Source of the DNA: JAJEFO01 sp965214325
GTDB lineage: Bacteria > Pseudomonadota > Alphaproteobacteria > Rhodobacterales > Rhodobacteraceae
Reading direction: 5' to 3'
DNA: 64,000 bases
Assembly: GCA_965214325.1 (NCBI GenBank)
Contig: CBDCBG010000006.1
Coordinates: 3,720,001 to 3,784,000 of the forward strand
The translations under genes were made by a program, and so were the position numbers. How positions within the stretch are numbered: position 1 is the stretch's first letter; every line of letters begins with the position of its first letter. The notes under the pieces are model-generated. The model saw only the letters and a list, made by a program, of their open reading frames with translations. It made no database searches and was not told the DNA's origin. Below are positions 18,366-27,931 of the stretch, in pieces.

Positions 18366-18908
18366 GTCGTGATCGCGGACGCGGCACCGGACGTTGCGAT
18401 CGGTCGGTTGCAGGACCGGTGCTGCGCCGGGAAGCGACATGACCGCGGAGAGCGGTTCGGTGAACAGGTCTCCGGCTTGTCGGGCGTCGTTGCCGCAGAA
18501 GACGATTTCAAGCTGGAGTCTGTCGAGCCGTTCCGGCGAAATGTCGGCGGCCTTGGCTGCGGAGATGACGATGTCGGTCCGTGCCCGGCCGTCGTGGATC
18601 CATGCCGAAGGGCCGTTGACGGGCCCCTTGGAAAGGAGAGCGGCCTTCGGGTCTCTCCGTCTCACGGTCCGGAAGCGGCCGGCAGCCTTCAAGCCTCCAG
18701 AAGCCATGACCTTGCAGGGCGGAGGCAGGTGCTGATCAGATTGGCGCCGGCTTTCCTGTCGCTCCGCCCGGGCTTCCCGTCGATGAAGCGAGCTTCTAGG
18801 CGACCGTGGAGAAGCCGAGCATGGCGACCGGGTTCGCACTCGCAGTGTCGCGTGCCCGGGAACGCAGGCGATGTCCTGGCTGTGCGAAATCTGGCTTGTC
18901 CGTCCGGA
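18366..18908. other. Stretch without assigned gene between accA and the antiporter
   Basis: About 540 bases. A minus-strand frame (18294-18839) contains a piece that looks protein-like (VISAAKAADISPERLDRL, then IVFCGNDARQAGDLF), but it runs into the accA coding strand and I recognise no family. It could be a decayed gene or a small unknown one; I do not call it. Confidence 0.35.
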
Positions 18909-20786
18909 TCAGGCCTGGCCGTCCTGCAGGATCTTGCGTAGCCGGCTGCTGAGTTCCTGTTGCCACGGCCCGCGCATTTCCTTGACCCGCGCCACGTAGA
19001 CGTCGTTCTTCTCCAACGGCAGAGCCGGATCGTAGGAATCCGCGACTTCCAGCATTGCGCGATGGTCCAGGTCGTTGAACGCGTCGACCATTTTCATGGA
19101 CTGTTCCCGAGGCACGCCAAGCGCCTCGTACGCTGAACGTCCGACCCTGAGCGAACTGTCGTAGGTTTCGCGGATTATGTCCCTGCATCCTACCGCCCAG
19201 AGCTCGTAAACGTGGTGCCGGTTCCGGGCGCTGGCGATGACGTGAAGGTCCGGAAAGGTCTGGATCGCGTGTCTCGCGAGCTGGGTGACGCTGTCCACGT
19301 CGTCGATTGCAATCACCAGGACCTTTGCCCGGTCGATGCCCGCTGCCTTCAGGAGATCCGGACGGGTTGCATCCCCGAAATGCACTCTCGCCCCGAATCT
19401 TCTCAGCATGTCGATCTGCTTGGAGTCGTAGTCGATGACGGTCGTCTTGTATCCCGCTGCAAGGAGCATTTGGTCGACGATGGTGCCGATCCGGCCATAA
19501 CCGGCAATGATGATCTCGCCGGGTTCCTCGATCTCGTCCTCGTCACGCGCCTCTTCATTGATGAAGTAGTCCGTGATCACCCGCTCGTGGAAGATGAAGA
19601 GCAGGGGTGTCAGCAGCATCGAAAGGGCAATCACGAGAAGCAGCTGGTCTGCGATGGTGGTCGGCAAGACGGCATTGGCAACAGAAAAGGAAAGCAGCAC
19701 GAATCCGAACTCGCCTGCCTGGGAAAGGCCAATTGCAAGAAGCCAGCGATCCGGACCCCTGAGCCCGAATATCGTGCCCAGCAGGAACAGGATTGCACCC
19801 TTGATCGCGATCAGCCCCAGCGTGAGGCCGATCGTGACCGCAAGGCTTTCCCACAGGAGCGTGAAGTTGATGCCGGCCCCGACCGTAATGAAGAAGAGGC
19901 CGAGGAGCAGCCCGCGGAACGGGTCGATGTCGCTTTCGAGTTCGTGCCGGTACTCGCTGTTGGCGAGCACGACGCCTGCGATGAACGCACCGAGCGCCGG
20001 GGAAAGTCCGACTAGCGCCATCAGGAGCGCGATGGTGACGACGATCGCTAGGGCGGTTGCCACGAAGATCTCGCGAAGGCCCGTGACCGCAATGAACCGG
20101 AGCGCCGGACGCGTCAGGTAGTTTCCTCCGAGAATCACGATGCCGACGGCGCTCAGCGTTGCAAGGGCGGTTTGCCAGCCGTTCAATCCTTCGACGAGGC
20201 TCAAGGACGGGCCGTGACCCTCCACGCCTTGCGCGATCTCGCCGGCAGATGTCGTCGCAGGACCCGCAAGTTCGGGAATCGCCAGCAAGGGCACAAGCGC
20301 CAGGATAGGGATGACGGCCACGTCCTGGGTCAGCAGCACGAAGAAGCCGGATTCGCCGCCCTGGCTTTTCAGAAGACCCTTTTCGGTCAGTGTCTGCAGC
20401 ACGATCGCCGTCGAGGAGAGCGCCAGGACGAGACCGATCGCGATCGACACGTTCCAGGGTTGTCCCAGCGTGTTGACCAGACCCGCCACGGCGGCCGTGG
20501 TCAGCAGTATCTGGCCACCGCCAAGCCCGAAGACCGTGAGCCGCATCTGCCACAGGTATCTCGGCGCCAACTCGAGCCCGATGAGAAACAGCATCATGAC
20601 GACGCCAAGTTCGGCAACCTGCTGGATCGCATGCACGTCGACGTCGAGCAGCGCCAGAACCGGGCTGATCGCGACGCCCGCGACGAGATAGCCGAGAACC
20701 GAGCCCATTCCGAGACGCGTGGCGATTGGGACGGAAACGACTCCGGCGACCAGGAAGATGAACGCAAGAAGGAGAATGTCGGTCAT
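18909..20786 (-). CDS. Kef-type monovalent cation:proton antiporter (CPA2) with TrkA-N domain
   Basis: A 625-residue inner-membrane exchanger. Residues 1-400 hold about 12 hydrophobic helices of the Na+/H+ exchanger fold (starts LLLAFIFLVAGVVSVPIA; GVVMMLFLIGLELAP and LTQDVAVIPILAL are typical KefB/KefC blocks). From about 420 a TrkA-N Rossmann domain follows (IIIAGYGRIG, VHFGDATRPDLLKAAGI) that binds NAD(H) or glutathione-type ligands and gates transport. In KefB/C the effect is potassium efflux with proton entry during electrophile stress. No KefF/G ancillary subunit is nearby. Divergent from the CoxSLM-type operon. Confidence 0.9.
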   Translation of the reverse strand: MTDILLLAFIFLVAGVVSVPIATRLGMGSVLGYLVAGVAISPVLALLDVDVHAIQQVAELGVVMMLFLIGLELAPRYLWQMRLTVFGLGGGQILLTTAAVAGLVNTLGQPWNVSIAIGLVLALSSTAIVLQTLTEKGLLKSQGGESGFFVLLTQDVAVIPILALVPLLAIPELAGPATTSAGEIAQGVEGHGPSLSLVEGLNGWQTALATLSAVGIVILGGNYLTRPALRFIAVTGLREIFVATALAIVVTIALLMALVGLSPALGAFIAGVVLANSEYRHELESDIDPFRGLLLGLFFITVGAGINFTLLWESLAVTIGLTLGLIAIKGAILFLLGTIFGLRGPDRWLLAIGLSQAGEFGFVLLSFSVANAVLPTTIADQLLLVIALSMLLTPLLFIFHERVITDYFINEEARDEDEIEEPGEIIIAGYGRIGTIVDQMLLAAGYKTTVIDYDSKQIDMLRRFGARVHFGDATRPDLLKAAGIDRAKVLVIAIDDVDSVTQLARHAIQTFPDLHVIASARNRHHVYELWAVGCRDIIRETYDSSLRVGRSAYEALGVPREQSMKMVDAFNDLDHRAMLEVADSYDPALPLEKNDVYVARVKEMRGPWQQELSSRLRKILQDGQA

Positions 20787-20884
20787 GAAACCAAATTGCA
20801 GTGATCCGGGCGTCCTGAAAAGGCGAAAGCTTGCCGCAACGGCGATTCCCTTTCGAGTTTTGTGTTCGGGCCGCGCATTTTTCG

Positions 20885-20912
20885 CTTCCCTGAATGCCAG
20901 TCTTTGCTATCG
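20885..20912 (+). promoter_or_regulatory. Possible promoter of the CoxSLM-type operon
   Basis: CTTCCC (20885-20890) and CTATCG (20907-20912), spaced 16 bp, each match four of six bases of the alphaproteobacterial consensus. The start point would fall about 40 bases before the first gene. Confidence 0.3.
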
Positions 20913-20959
20913 TCGGAAATGTCCCGGCGACCCGAAGTGCATTTCTAGGGAGGATCAAG

Positions 20960-21430
20960 ATGGGCAAAGTCTCCATGACGGTGAACGGCAAGGCCGTTTC
21001 CGCCGATGTCGAGGACCGCACTCTCCTTGTCGACTACATTCGCGAACGCCTGCGCCTGACTGGCACGCATGTCGGATGCGACACAAGCCAGTGCGGCACC
21101 TGCGTGGTTCATTTGGACGGCAGGGCGGTGAAGTCCTGCACCATGCTGGCCGTCGCGGCCGAGGGCGCGGAGGTCACGACCATCGAGGGCGTGGCAAACG
21201 GCGAACTGCACCCGATGCAGAGGGCATTCAATGACAATCACGGACTTCAGTGCGGCTTTTGCACGCCAGGCATGATCATGACCGGAATTGACATGGTCAA
21301 TCGCTACAAGGCTGAAGGAAGGGCGCTCGATGAAGCCGCGATCCGTCACGAACTTGAAGGCAATATCTGCCGATGCACCGGCTACCACAACATCGTGAAG
21401 TCGATTGCGCAAGCTGCCATCGAAATGTGA
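20960..21430 (+). CDS. Molybdenum hydroxylase, 2Fe-2S subunit (CoxS-like)
   Basis: A 156-residue iron-sulfur subunit that passes electrons from the molybdenum site to FAD. The plant-ferredoxin cluster ligands are C40, C45, C48 and C60 (GCDTSQCGTC). The second cluster uses C98, C101, C137 and C139 (CGFCTPG and ICRCTGY). ATG 20960 is chosen because it follows AGGGAGGA and matches the family start; the frame is open for 22 codons upstream. It is the first of three genes (small, large, medium) spaced 11-12 bp. Confidence 0.94.
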   Translation: MGKVSMTVNGKAVSADVEDRTLLVDYIRERLRLTGTHVGCDTSQCGTCVVHLDGRAVKSCTMLAVAAEGAEVTTIEGVANGELHPMQRAFNDNHGLQCGFCTPGMIMTGIDMVNRYKAEGRALDEAAIRHELEGNICRCTGYHNIVKSIAQAAIEM

Positions 21431-21442
21431 GGAGGGCGACAG

Positions 21443-23803
21443 ATGAGCGAAGGAATCGGTGCACCGGTCAAGCGCAAGGAGGACAAGCGCTTCATCACCG
21501 GCAAGGGAAGGTATACCGACGACGTCAGGATGGAGAATCAGGCCTACGCAGCGTTCGTCCGATCTCCGCACGCACATGCAGAGGTCAAGGGCGTAGAGAC
21601 TTCCGCGGCCGAGAAGATGAGCGGCGTCATCGCCGTTCTGGACGGCGCGCAACTGACCGGTGACGGCATCGGGAACCTGATCTGTGGCTGGGCGATATCC
21701 TCGAAGGACGGAAGCCCGATGAACATGGGCGCATGGTCTGCGCTGGCGACCGAGAAGGTGCGGTATGTCGGCGATGCGGTGGCCGTCGTCATCGCCGAGA
21801 GCAGGGACGAGGCCCGGGCGGCAGCCGAGGCGGTCGAGGTGGGCTACGAGGAGCTTCCCGTGGCTGCGAGCATCGCGGCCGCTCTCGCCGACGGCGCCCC
21901 GCAGATTCACGAAAACGCTCCCGGCAACGTGATCTATGACTGGGAACTCGGCGACGGCGACGCGGCCGACGCGGCCCTGGCGGGCGCGGCCCATGTCACG
22001 GAAATGGACATCACCAACAACCGTCTTGCCCCGAATGCCATGGAGCCCCGGTCTGCGGTCGCGACCTACGACGACGCGGAAGACCACTACACGCTGTACT
22101 CGACCAGCCAGAACCCCCACGTGGCGCGGCTGGTGCTGAGCGCCTTCTATCAGGTTGCCCCCGAGCACAAGCTCCGCGTGATCGCGCCTGACGTTGGCGG
22201 AGGGTTCGGGTCGAAGATCTACATCTATCCGGAAGAGATCGTCTGCCTCTGGGCGTCGATGAAGACCAGGCGCTCCGTCAAGTGGACGGCTGATAGGACG
22301 GAGGCATTCCTGACCGATGCCCACGGGCGCGATCACGTCACCAAGGCGCGGATGGGCTTCGACGCCAATGGCGAGATCGTGGGCTTCAAGGTCTCGACCA
22401 AGGCGAATTTCGGCGCCTACATGTCGCTCTTCTCGAGCGCCGTGCCGACATATCTCTATGCGACGCTGCTTTCGGGAACCTACGACATCCCGGCGATCCA
22501 TTGCGAAGTCCTGGCATGCTACACGAACACCGTGCCCGTGGATGCCTATCGCGGCGCCGGGCGGCCGGAAGCGTCATTCGTCGTGGAGCGCCTGATGGAA
22601 ACGGCCGCGCGCGAAATGGGCAGGGATCCGGCGGAACTGCGGCGCGCCAACTTCGTCAGGGAGTTCCCGTACCAGACCCAGGTCATAATGAACTACGATT
22701 CGGGGGATTTCGAAGGCAACATGAACCAGGCCATGGAGGCTGCCGACTGGGCCGGCTTTGCGGCGCGCAAGGCAGAGGCGGCCAGTCGTGGCAGGCTTCG
22801 CGGCATCGGCATGGCCTGTTACATCGAGGCTTGCGGGATCGCGCCTTCGGCCGCTGTCGGGTCGCTCGGGGCCGGCGTCGGTCTCTGGGAATCGGCGGAA
22901 GTGCGTGTGAACCCGGTCGGAACGATCGAGGTTCTGACCGGCTCGCACAGCCACGGGCAGGGGCATGAGACGACCTTTGCGCAGGTCGTGGCGGAGCGAT
23001 TCGGCGTGCCGCTCGACAGCATTCAGATAGTCCATGGCGACACGGACAAGGTGCAGTTCGGTATGGGCACCTACGGGTCGCGCTCGGGTCCTGTCGGAAT
23101 TTCAGCGATCGTCAAGGCCTGCGACAAGGTCGAGGCGAAGGTGCGGAAGATCGCGGCGCATCTGCTCGAGTGCAATCCGGACGAGCTTGTGTTGGAAGAC
23201 AGCCAGGTCAAGGTGGAAGGCACCAACAAGGCGCTCGGCTGGCACGAAGTGGGACTTGCAGCCTACACCGCGCACAACCTGCCCGCGGACATGGAGCCCG
23301 GCCTGAAGGAGGGGGCGTTTTACGACCCCGAGAACTTCACCTTCCCGATGGGCTGCTTTATTGCCGAAGTCGAGATCGATCCAGGCACCGGAAAGACCGA
23401 CGTCGTGAAGTTCGTGGCCTCAGACGACTTCGGGGTGATCATCAATCCGATGATCGTCGAAGGCCAGGTTCACGGCGGCATTGCCCAAGGCGTAGGGCAG
23501 GCCTTGCTGGAGGAGATGGTGTATGACGAGATCGGCCAGCCGGTGTCGGGGTCCTACATGGACTACACGATGCCGAGGGCCGAAGACGTGCCGAGCTTCG
23601 TCGTGGAGCATCACAACACCCGGTGCGTGACGAATCCCCTCGGCATCAAGGGCTGCGGGGAGGCCGGGGCGATTGGCTCGCCGCCAGCCGTTATCAACGC
23701 CATCACTGACGCCATCGGCGACAACGACGTCAGCATGCCTGCGACGCCCGCGAAGGTCTGGGGCGCGATCCAGGCTTCCGGTGCCAGGATTGCCGCGGAA
23801 TAA
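21443..23803 (+). CDS. Molybdenum hydroxylase large subunit, form-II CoxL type
   Basis: The 786-residue molybdopterin-binding catalytic subunit of a xanthine-oxidase-family enzyme. The Mo-cofactor segments are visible as DVGGGFGSK (250-258) and near the C-terminus GIKGCGEAGAIGSPPA, whose glutamate is the general base. The active-site loop reads AYRGAGR (368-374). True (form I) CO dehydrogenases carry AYRCSFR with a cysteine, so this is a form-II enzyme and should not be called CO dehydrogenase with confidence. Substrates of form-II enzymes are mostly unknown and may be aldehydes or N-heterocycles. Confidence 0.93.
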   Translation: MSEGIGAPVKRKEDKRFITGKGRYTDDVRMENQAYAAFVRSPHAHAEVKGVETSAAEKMSGVIAVLDGAQLTGDGIGNLICGWAISSKDGSPMNMGAWSALATEKVRYVGDAVAVVIAESRDEARAAAEAVEVGYEELPVAASIAAALADGAPQIHENAPGNVIYDWELGDGDAADAALAGAAHVTEMDITNNRLAPNAMEPRSAVATYDDAEDHYTLYSTSQNPHVARLVLSAFYQVAPEHKLRVIAPDVGGGFGSKIYIYPEEIVCLWASMKTRRSVKWTADRTEAFLTDAHGRDHVTKARMGFDANGEIVGFKVSTKANFGAYMSLFSSAVPTYLYATLLSGTYDIPAIHCEVLACYTNTVPVDAYRGAGRPEASFVVERLMETAAREMGRDPAELRRANFVREFPYQTQVIMNYDSGDFEGNMNQAMEAADWAGFAARKAEAASRGRLRGIGMACYIEACGIAPSAAVGSLGAGVGLWESAEVRVNPVGTIEVLTGSHSHGQGHETTFAQVVAERFGVPLDSIQIVHGDTDKVQFGMGTYGSRSGPVGISAIVKACDKVEAKVRKIAAHLLECNPDELVLEDSQVKVEGTNKALGWHEVGLAAYTAHNLPADMEPGLKEGAFYDPENFTFPMGCFIAEVEIDPGTGKTDVVKFVASDDFGVIINPMIVEGQVHGGIAQGVGQALLEEMVYDEIGQPVSGSYMDYTMPRAEDVPSFVVEHHNTRCVTNPLGIKGCGEAGAIGSPPAVINAITDAIGDNDVSMPATPAKVWGAIQASGARIAAE

Positions 23804-23814
23804 GGAGAGAGGCG

Positions 23815-24612
23815 ATGCATTCATTCAACTACCACAAGGCGTCCAGCGCATCGGAAGCCGCCAAGCTCCTTTCCGGAACCGAGGAGGGAAAGTTCCTTGC
23901 GGGTGGCCAGACGCTCATTCCTGCCATGAAGACGCGCCTCGCTGCGCCGACGGACCTGGTGGACGTGTCGGGCGCGGCAGACTTGCGGGGGATCACGGTC
24001 TCGGGGCGCGAAGTGACGATAGGAGCCGCGACGACGCATGCGGAAGTTGCGGCCAACGGCGAACTGCGCAATGTCTGCCCGTCAATCTGTGATCTGGCCG
24101 CGAACGTCGGGGATCCGGCTGTTCGCCATTGCGGCACGATCGGCGGCTCGATCGCGAACAACGACCCTGCGGCGGACTACCCGGCAGCCATGCTTGCTCT
24201 GGGTGCCACGATCAGGACGGACAGGCGAGAGATGGCGGCGGATGACTTCTTTGTCGGTCTCTTCGAGACTGCACTCGAGGATGACGAACTCATCACGTCC
24301 ATTGGCTTCGCGGCACCGGAGGCAGGCGCCTATGCCAAGTTTCCGAACCCCGCATCACGATACGCGATGTGCGGAGTATTCGTTGCAAAGGGCGATGACG
24401 GCGTTCGCGTCGGGGTCACCGGCGCCGGTGCGGACGGTGCATTCCGGGCAGGCGAATTCGAGGCTGCGCTTGGCGGCGAGTTCGCTGCGGATGCGTTGGA
24501 CGGCATTTCGGTGAACGCGGACGGGATGTTGTCCGACATCCACGGCGATGGCGTCTATCGCGCCAATCTGGTCACCGTCATGGCCAAGCGTGCCGTTGCT
24601 GCCGCCGGCTGA
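23815..24612 (+). CDS. Molybdenum hydroxylase FAD subunit (CoxM-like)
   Basis: A 265-residue FAD-binding subunit with the two flavin motifs of this family: AGGQTLIPAMKTRLA near residue 31 and TIGGSIANNDPAADYPAA near residue 113. It completes the small-large-medium gene order usual for form-II clusters (form-I CO dehydrogenases are medium-small-large). No maturation gene such as coxD, coxE, coxG or an XdhC-like factor follows; instead there is a decayed transposase, so any accessory genes must be elsewhere. Confidence 0.93.
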   Translation: MHSFNYHKASSASEAAKLLSGTEEGKFLAGGQTLIPAMKTRLAAPTDLVDVSGAADLRGITVSGREVTIGAATTHAEVAANGELRNVCPSICDLAANVGDPAVRHCGTIGGSIANNDPAADYPAAMLALGATIRTDRREMAADDFFVGLFETALEDDELITSIGFAAPEAGAYAKFPNPASRYAMCGVFVAKGDDGVRVGVTGAGADGAFRAGEFEAALGGEFAADALDGISVNADGMLSDIHGDGVYRANLVTVMAKRAVAAAG

Positions 24613-24954
24613 CATTTCCTGACAGTGCGCCGACTTCACTGAGCTGGCGCAATCGCCTGTGCGGGCGTGCGCCTCGCCGGAGCCGGAAGATGAACGCGCA
24701 AGGTTGATCAGGACCCGCCAAACGTCATGGCGATGCGTGCAACCCTGCGATGTCGCATCGTGTCCTCGGGGCATTGGGTCTTTTGTGCGGAAACGCTCGG
24801 GAGAACCTCTTCACCAGGATAAGGCAGTTTCCGTCTGCTACCGCCCAAGTCCCCGCAATTCACGAACAGCTCAGCCCTGAAGCATCCGTCAAATGAGCTG
24901 AATAGTGGTGTCGCCGCGTCTTCCAGCAAGGCCGTCCGCAAAAGCTCAAAATTT
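24613..24954. other. Spacer between coxM-like gene and decayed IS4 element
   Basis: About 340 bases. I see no gene, clear promoter or terminal repeat; the 3' boundary of the IS4 remnant should lie near its right side. Confidence 0.4.
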
Positions 24955-26096
24955 TGTTGGCCCATAGAAACTGCCGCGCCTTCTTCACGATGATCGACGC
25001 GCTCCTCGAGGATCTCGTCAGTCACGACGGCCGGCCTGTCCTCAGGGGGGAAAAAGTCGCCGGGATTGATGATCCGGCGGCGCATGACGTGCACGGCGTG
25101 CACGAAGGACATTCGGTCTGGATCCTCCCCGGCCTTGCCGGCGGCCTCGTGGATCAGGCATCTTGCGGCGTGGTGGGCGAGCATGAGCCCGTCGATCTTC
25201 TGGCGGACCAGGTCGGGCGTCTTGCTGCGCAGGGCGGCGCCGGGCCCGAGGATGCGGGTCCTGACCTCGTCGCAGGCGGTCTCGATCTCCCGCCGCTCGT
25301 GGTACAGCGCCGCGAGCGTGACGGTCTCGTCGCCGCCCTCGATCCGGCAGGCGAGGATCCGCACCGGAAGCTCCCCGCGGCTTCGCCGGCGATCGCGGCC
25401 GCTGCCGCGGATCACGCTCCGCCACGAGCCGTCGTCCAGCGCCTCGACGACCGGGAGCTTCATGTTCCCCTTGCACCGCCAGAGCAGGTCCGCTCCCGTC
25501 GCCGCGGCCCGCGACCACAGCGGAAAGCCGCAATGGCAACGGTCCGCGAGCGCCAGCATGCCCAGGCGAAGGCCGCGTGCGTGCCGACCTCCACCATCGC
25601 CGTCAGCCGCGCCTGCGGGAACGCCGAGCTGCCGCGCGACGATCCCGGAAGGCCGAACGCCTCGCGGTTGCGCGCCTCGTCGGGCAGGTTCAGCGCCGAG
25701 CCGTCGAAGGCCGCCAGGCGCAGCCCCCGGTACCACGCGCCGGGCGTCCCGGGATGCGCCAGCGGCGCCACGCAGCTGGCGCGGAGCGCCGAGACGCGCC
25801 CGAGAGATCGACGACTTGCCCGACACCCGGACCGGAAGGTCCGGCGATATCCACCGCAGGCCGTCGACCAGGCAGCGCAGGACCACGCGCGCCGAAACCG
25901 TCCGGAACAGCGCCATCGCGATCACGTGGCAGACCATCACCTCCGCCGGAAGGTCGCGCCGCCGCCGGCTGTCGCGGCCACGGGACCGCAGCGCGGCGCG
26001 CACCGCCTCGCGCGGATCCATGCGCGCGATCACGCTGACACCGAGATGGTCCGACAGGCGCATGCCTCAGGCGAACCTGGCCACCGTTCGGGGCAT
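24955..26096 (-). pseudogene. IS4-family transposase, inactivated by a stop and frameshifts
   Basis: The likely start is ATG 26096 (MPRTVARFA) behind GGAGG, but codon 10 is TGA (26067-26069). The frame resumes as LGVSVIARMDPREAV with the N-terminal domain of IS4 transposases, shifts near 25790 into a second frame (GLRLAAFDGSALNLPDEARN, the first catalytic aspartate region), and shifts back near 25570 (LADRCHCGFPLWSRAAATGA, then the ETACDEVRT block with the catalytic glutamate). C-terminal similarity fades around 25000. Two compensating shifts plus a nonsense codon mean no full transposase can be made. I could not find the terminal repeats or a target duplication, so the element boundaries are open. 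Confidence 0.8.
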
Positions 26097-26163
26097 GGCG
26101 GGATCCTCCGCAGGTTGCGGTGCTCCGCCACTCTGGCACTGGAAATTCATTGAAGCGACAGTA

Positions 26164-26595
26164 TTGCGGCCAGAGTATTCCGCGCTTCTGAGCCTGTCCG
26201 CGACGATCCAAGACAGGGTGCACGACTACTTCAACACCAGGCATGCCGGTCGGGGCGGCATGGACATAACCGAATGGCTGATCTGGTTCACCGCACCTGC
26301 ACTGGATTCGCAGAGGCAGGCCAGGGAACGCGTGGCCCACGTGCTTGCAAAGGCGCGGTTCTGGGACGTTCATGGAGACAGGCTCGATGATCGTCAGGCG
26401 AAGGTTCTTGCCCGGATGCTCCGAGGCTGGCGCGACAGCTTCAAGGGCGGCATGAATGCAGGGAAATTCATGAAGATGGAGGGCTGCTCGAAGGCCACCG
26501 CGACCCGCGATCTTGCACGGTTCCGGCAGATGGATGCATTCCGGAAGCTGGAGAGCGGCGGTCGCGGCACACGATACGACGTGCGGCTGCCCGGC
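26164..26595 (+). pseudogene. Fic-family protein, C-terminal fragment
   Basis: The frame encodes YSALLSLSATIQDRVHDY, DITEWLIWFTAPAL and ARERVAHVLAKARFW, followed by a winged-helix-like end (KFMKMEGCSKATATRDL). This matches the part downstream of the Fic AMP-transfer core in DUF4172-type Fic proteins. The core itself, with its HPFxDGNGR motif, is absent, and the fragment begins right beside the decayed IS4 element. The frame stays open beyond the expected C-terminus. It is a remnant left by a deletion or insertion at the IS; it cannot modify targets. Confidence 0.7.
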
Positions 26596-26759
26596 GTGTC
26601 AGGGCGTCCGGGTTGCGCCCGAGGCAGCGTTCCTGCCAGGGCGGAGCCACAGCCAGGATCCGGTACGAGGCCCTGCCTGTCATCGGGGGCTTGCGATCGT
26701 GTGGAGAAGCGCTCCAGGCGCACTGCAACGCGACATGCCACGGAGCGAGCGGTCTCCGA

Positions 26760-27716
26760 TCATGGATTGATCAGTTCGGCCTGTCGCACGATGACTTCGG
26801 CTTGCCGGACGCTCGCGATGTCGACGAGCCTTCCCTTGTAGGTGGCGGCGCCGGATCCGGATCGTTGCGCCACTTCCATCGCGGCAAGGATTTCCCTTGC
26901 CTCGGCGATCGCCTTCACCGACGGCGTAAACACATCGTTGGCGAGAGCGACCTGTCTTGGGTGGATCGCCCATTTGCCAACCATTCCAAGCGTCGCCGAT
27001 CGCAGCGCCTGTGCACGGAAGCCCTCGTCGTCGGAATAGTCTCCAAAAGGTCCGTCGACCGGAAGCACGCCGTGGGTCCGGCAGGCCGCCACGATCGCGG
27101 CCTGTGCCCAGTGCCAGGGGTCGGACCAGTACTTCTCGCCTTCCCGCGCCATGTAGTAGTTTTCCTGGGTGCCGCCGATTCCGGTCGTCTGCATGCCCAT
27201 TGAGGCCGCAAAGTCCGCCGCGCCCAGACTCATGGCCTTCAGGCGGGGGGAACTCGCCGCGATCTCTTCCACGTGGGCGATGCCGGCGGCGGTCTCGATG
27301 ATCACCTCGAGGTCAATGCGCCTGGTCCTCCCCGTGGCGGATTCCACGGCGGACACCAAGGCATCGACGGCATATACATCGGCAGCGCACCCGACTTTCG
27401 GAATCATGATCTGGTCCAGGCGTTCGGAGCGGTTCTCGAGGAGATCGATCACGTCCCGGTACCAGTAATGCGTGTCGAGGGCGTTGATACGGACCGACAG
27501 GGTCCTTTTGCCCCAGTCCACGCCGCCAATTGCCTCGATGACGTTCTCCCGCGCCTCGGGCTTGTCACTGGGCGCGACCGAATCCTCGAGGTCCAGGTTG
27601 ATCACGTCAGCCTCGGATGCCGCCATTTTCTCGAAAATGGATGGCCGTGATCCGGGGCCAAAGAGCTGGCATCGGTTCGGGCGGTCCGGGGCGGGCGGTT
27701 GCGGGCGGAAGCTCAT
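26760..27716 (-). CDS. mcl1: L-malyl-CoA / beta-methylmalyl-CoA lyase
   Basis: A 318-residue CitE-like aldol lyase that splits malyl-CoA to acetyl-CoA and glyoxylate and methylmalyl-CoA to propionyl-CoA and glyoxylate, as in the ethylmalonyl-CoA pathway. The start region NRCQLFGPGSRPSIFEKMA and LDLEDSVAP are close to Rhodobacter Mcl1. Active-site residues are R76 (SVRINAL), E141 (IIETAAGI) and D168 (LGAADFA), the last two binding Mg. ATG 27716 is preferred to a GTG three codons upstream. No other ethylmalonyl-CoA gene is adjacent. Divergent from the D-amino-acid operon. Confidence 0.92.
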   Translation of the reverse strand: MSFRPQPPAPDRPNRCQLFGPGSRPSIFEKMAASEADVINLDLEDSVAPSDKPEARENVIEAIGGVDWGKRTLSVRINALDTHYWYRDVIDLLENRSERLDQIMIPKVGCAADVYAVDALVSAVESATGRTRRIDLEVIIETAAGIAHVEEIAASSPRLKAMSLGAADFAASMGMQTTGIGGTQENYYMAREGEKYWSDPWHWAQAAIVAACRTHGVLPVDGPFGDYSDDEGFRAQALRSATLGMVGKWAIHPRQVALANDVFTPSVKAIAEAREILAAMEVAQRSGSGAATYKGRLVDIASVRQAEVIVRQAELINP

Positions 27717-27841
27717 GGACAGCACACCTTTCGCGAGGCTCGGTCACGACCTGAATATTGTTTTGCGTTGCAGCATGCAAACCTGTTGCGTTGCGGCATC
27801 TTGAGGAAGCAATTTTCATCGAAGAATTCACTTGAATGAAG

Positions 27842-27853
27842 GCGAAAATTCGC
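27842..27853. promoter_or_regulatory. Palindromic operator candidate in the mcl1/dgcN divergent region
   Basis: GCGAA-AA-TTCGC is a perfect 5-bp inverted repeat, about 78 bp before the dgcN start, in a stretch noticeably richer in A/T than its surroundings. The same region holds a tandem near-repeat, TGCGTTGCAGCAT and TGCGTTGCGGCAT, closer to mcl1 (about 27764-27800). Either could bind a regulator of the divergent pair. Confidence 0.35.
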
Positions 27854-27931
27854 AAAATTCCAAAAACCTGGCAGCAAATGGAATGAATTTCTTCACCGGA
27901 CGCCTAAAATTGCGAGGCAAGGGAGACTACG

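Noticed and set aside
18294..18839. Minus-strand frame downstream of accA with a partly protein-like middle
   Set aside because: Overlaps accA coding sequence and matches no family I know; evidence is too thin to call a gene.
21443..23803. Calling the enzyme aerobic CO dehydrogenase
   Set aside because: The diagnostic AYRCSFR loop is replaced by AYRGAGR, so the CO-oxidising cysteine is absent.
24954..26153. Long plus-strand frames across the IS4 region
   Set aside because: They are antisense to the transposase pieces; only the segment after 26164 has Fic similarity.
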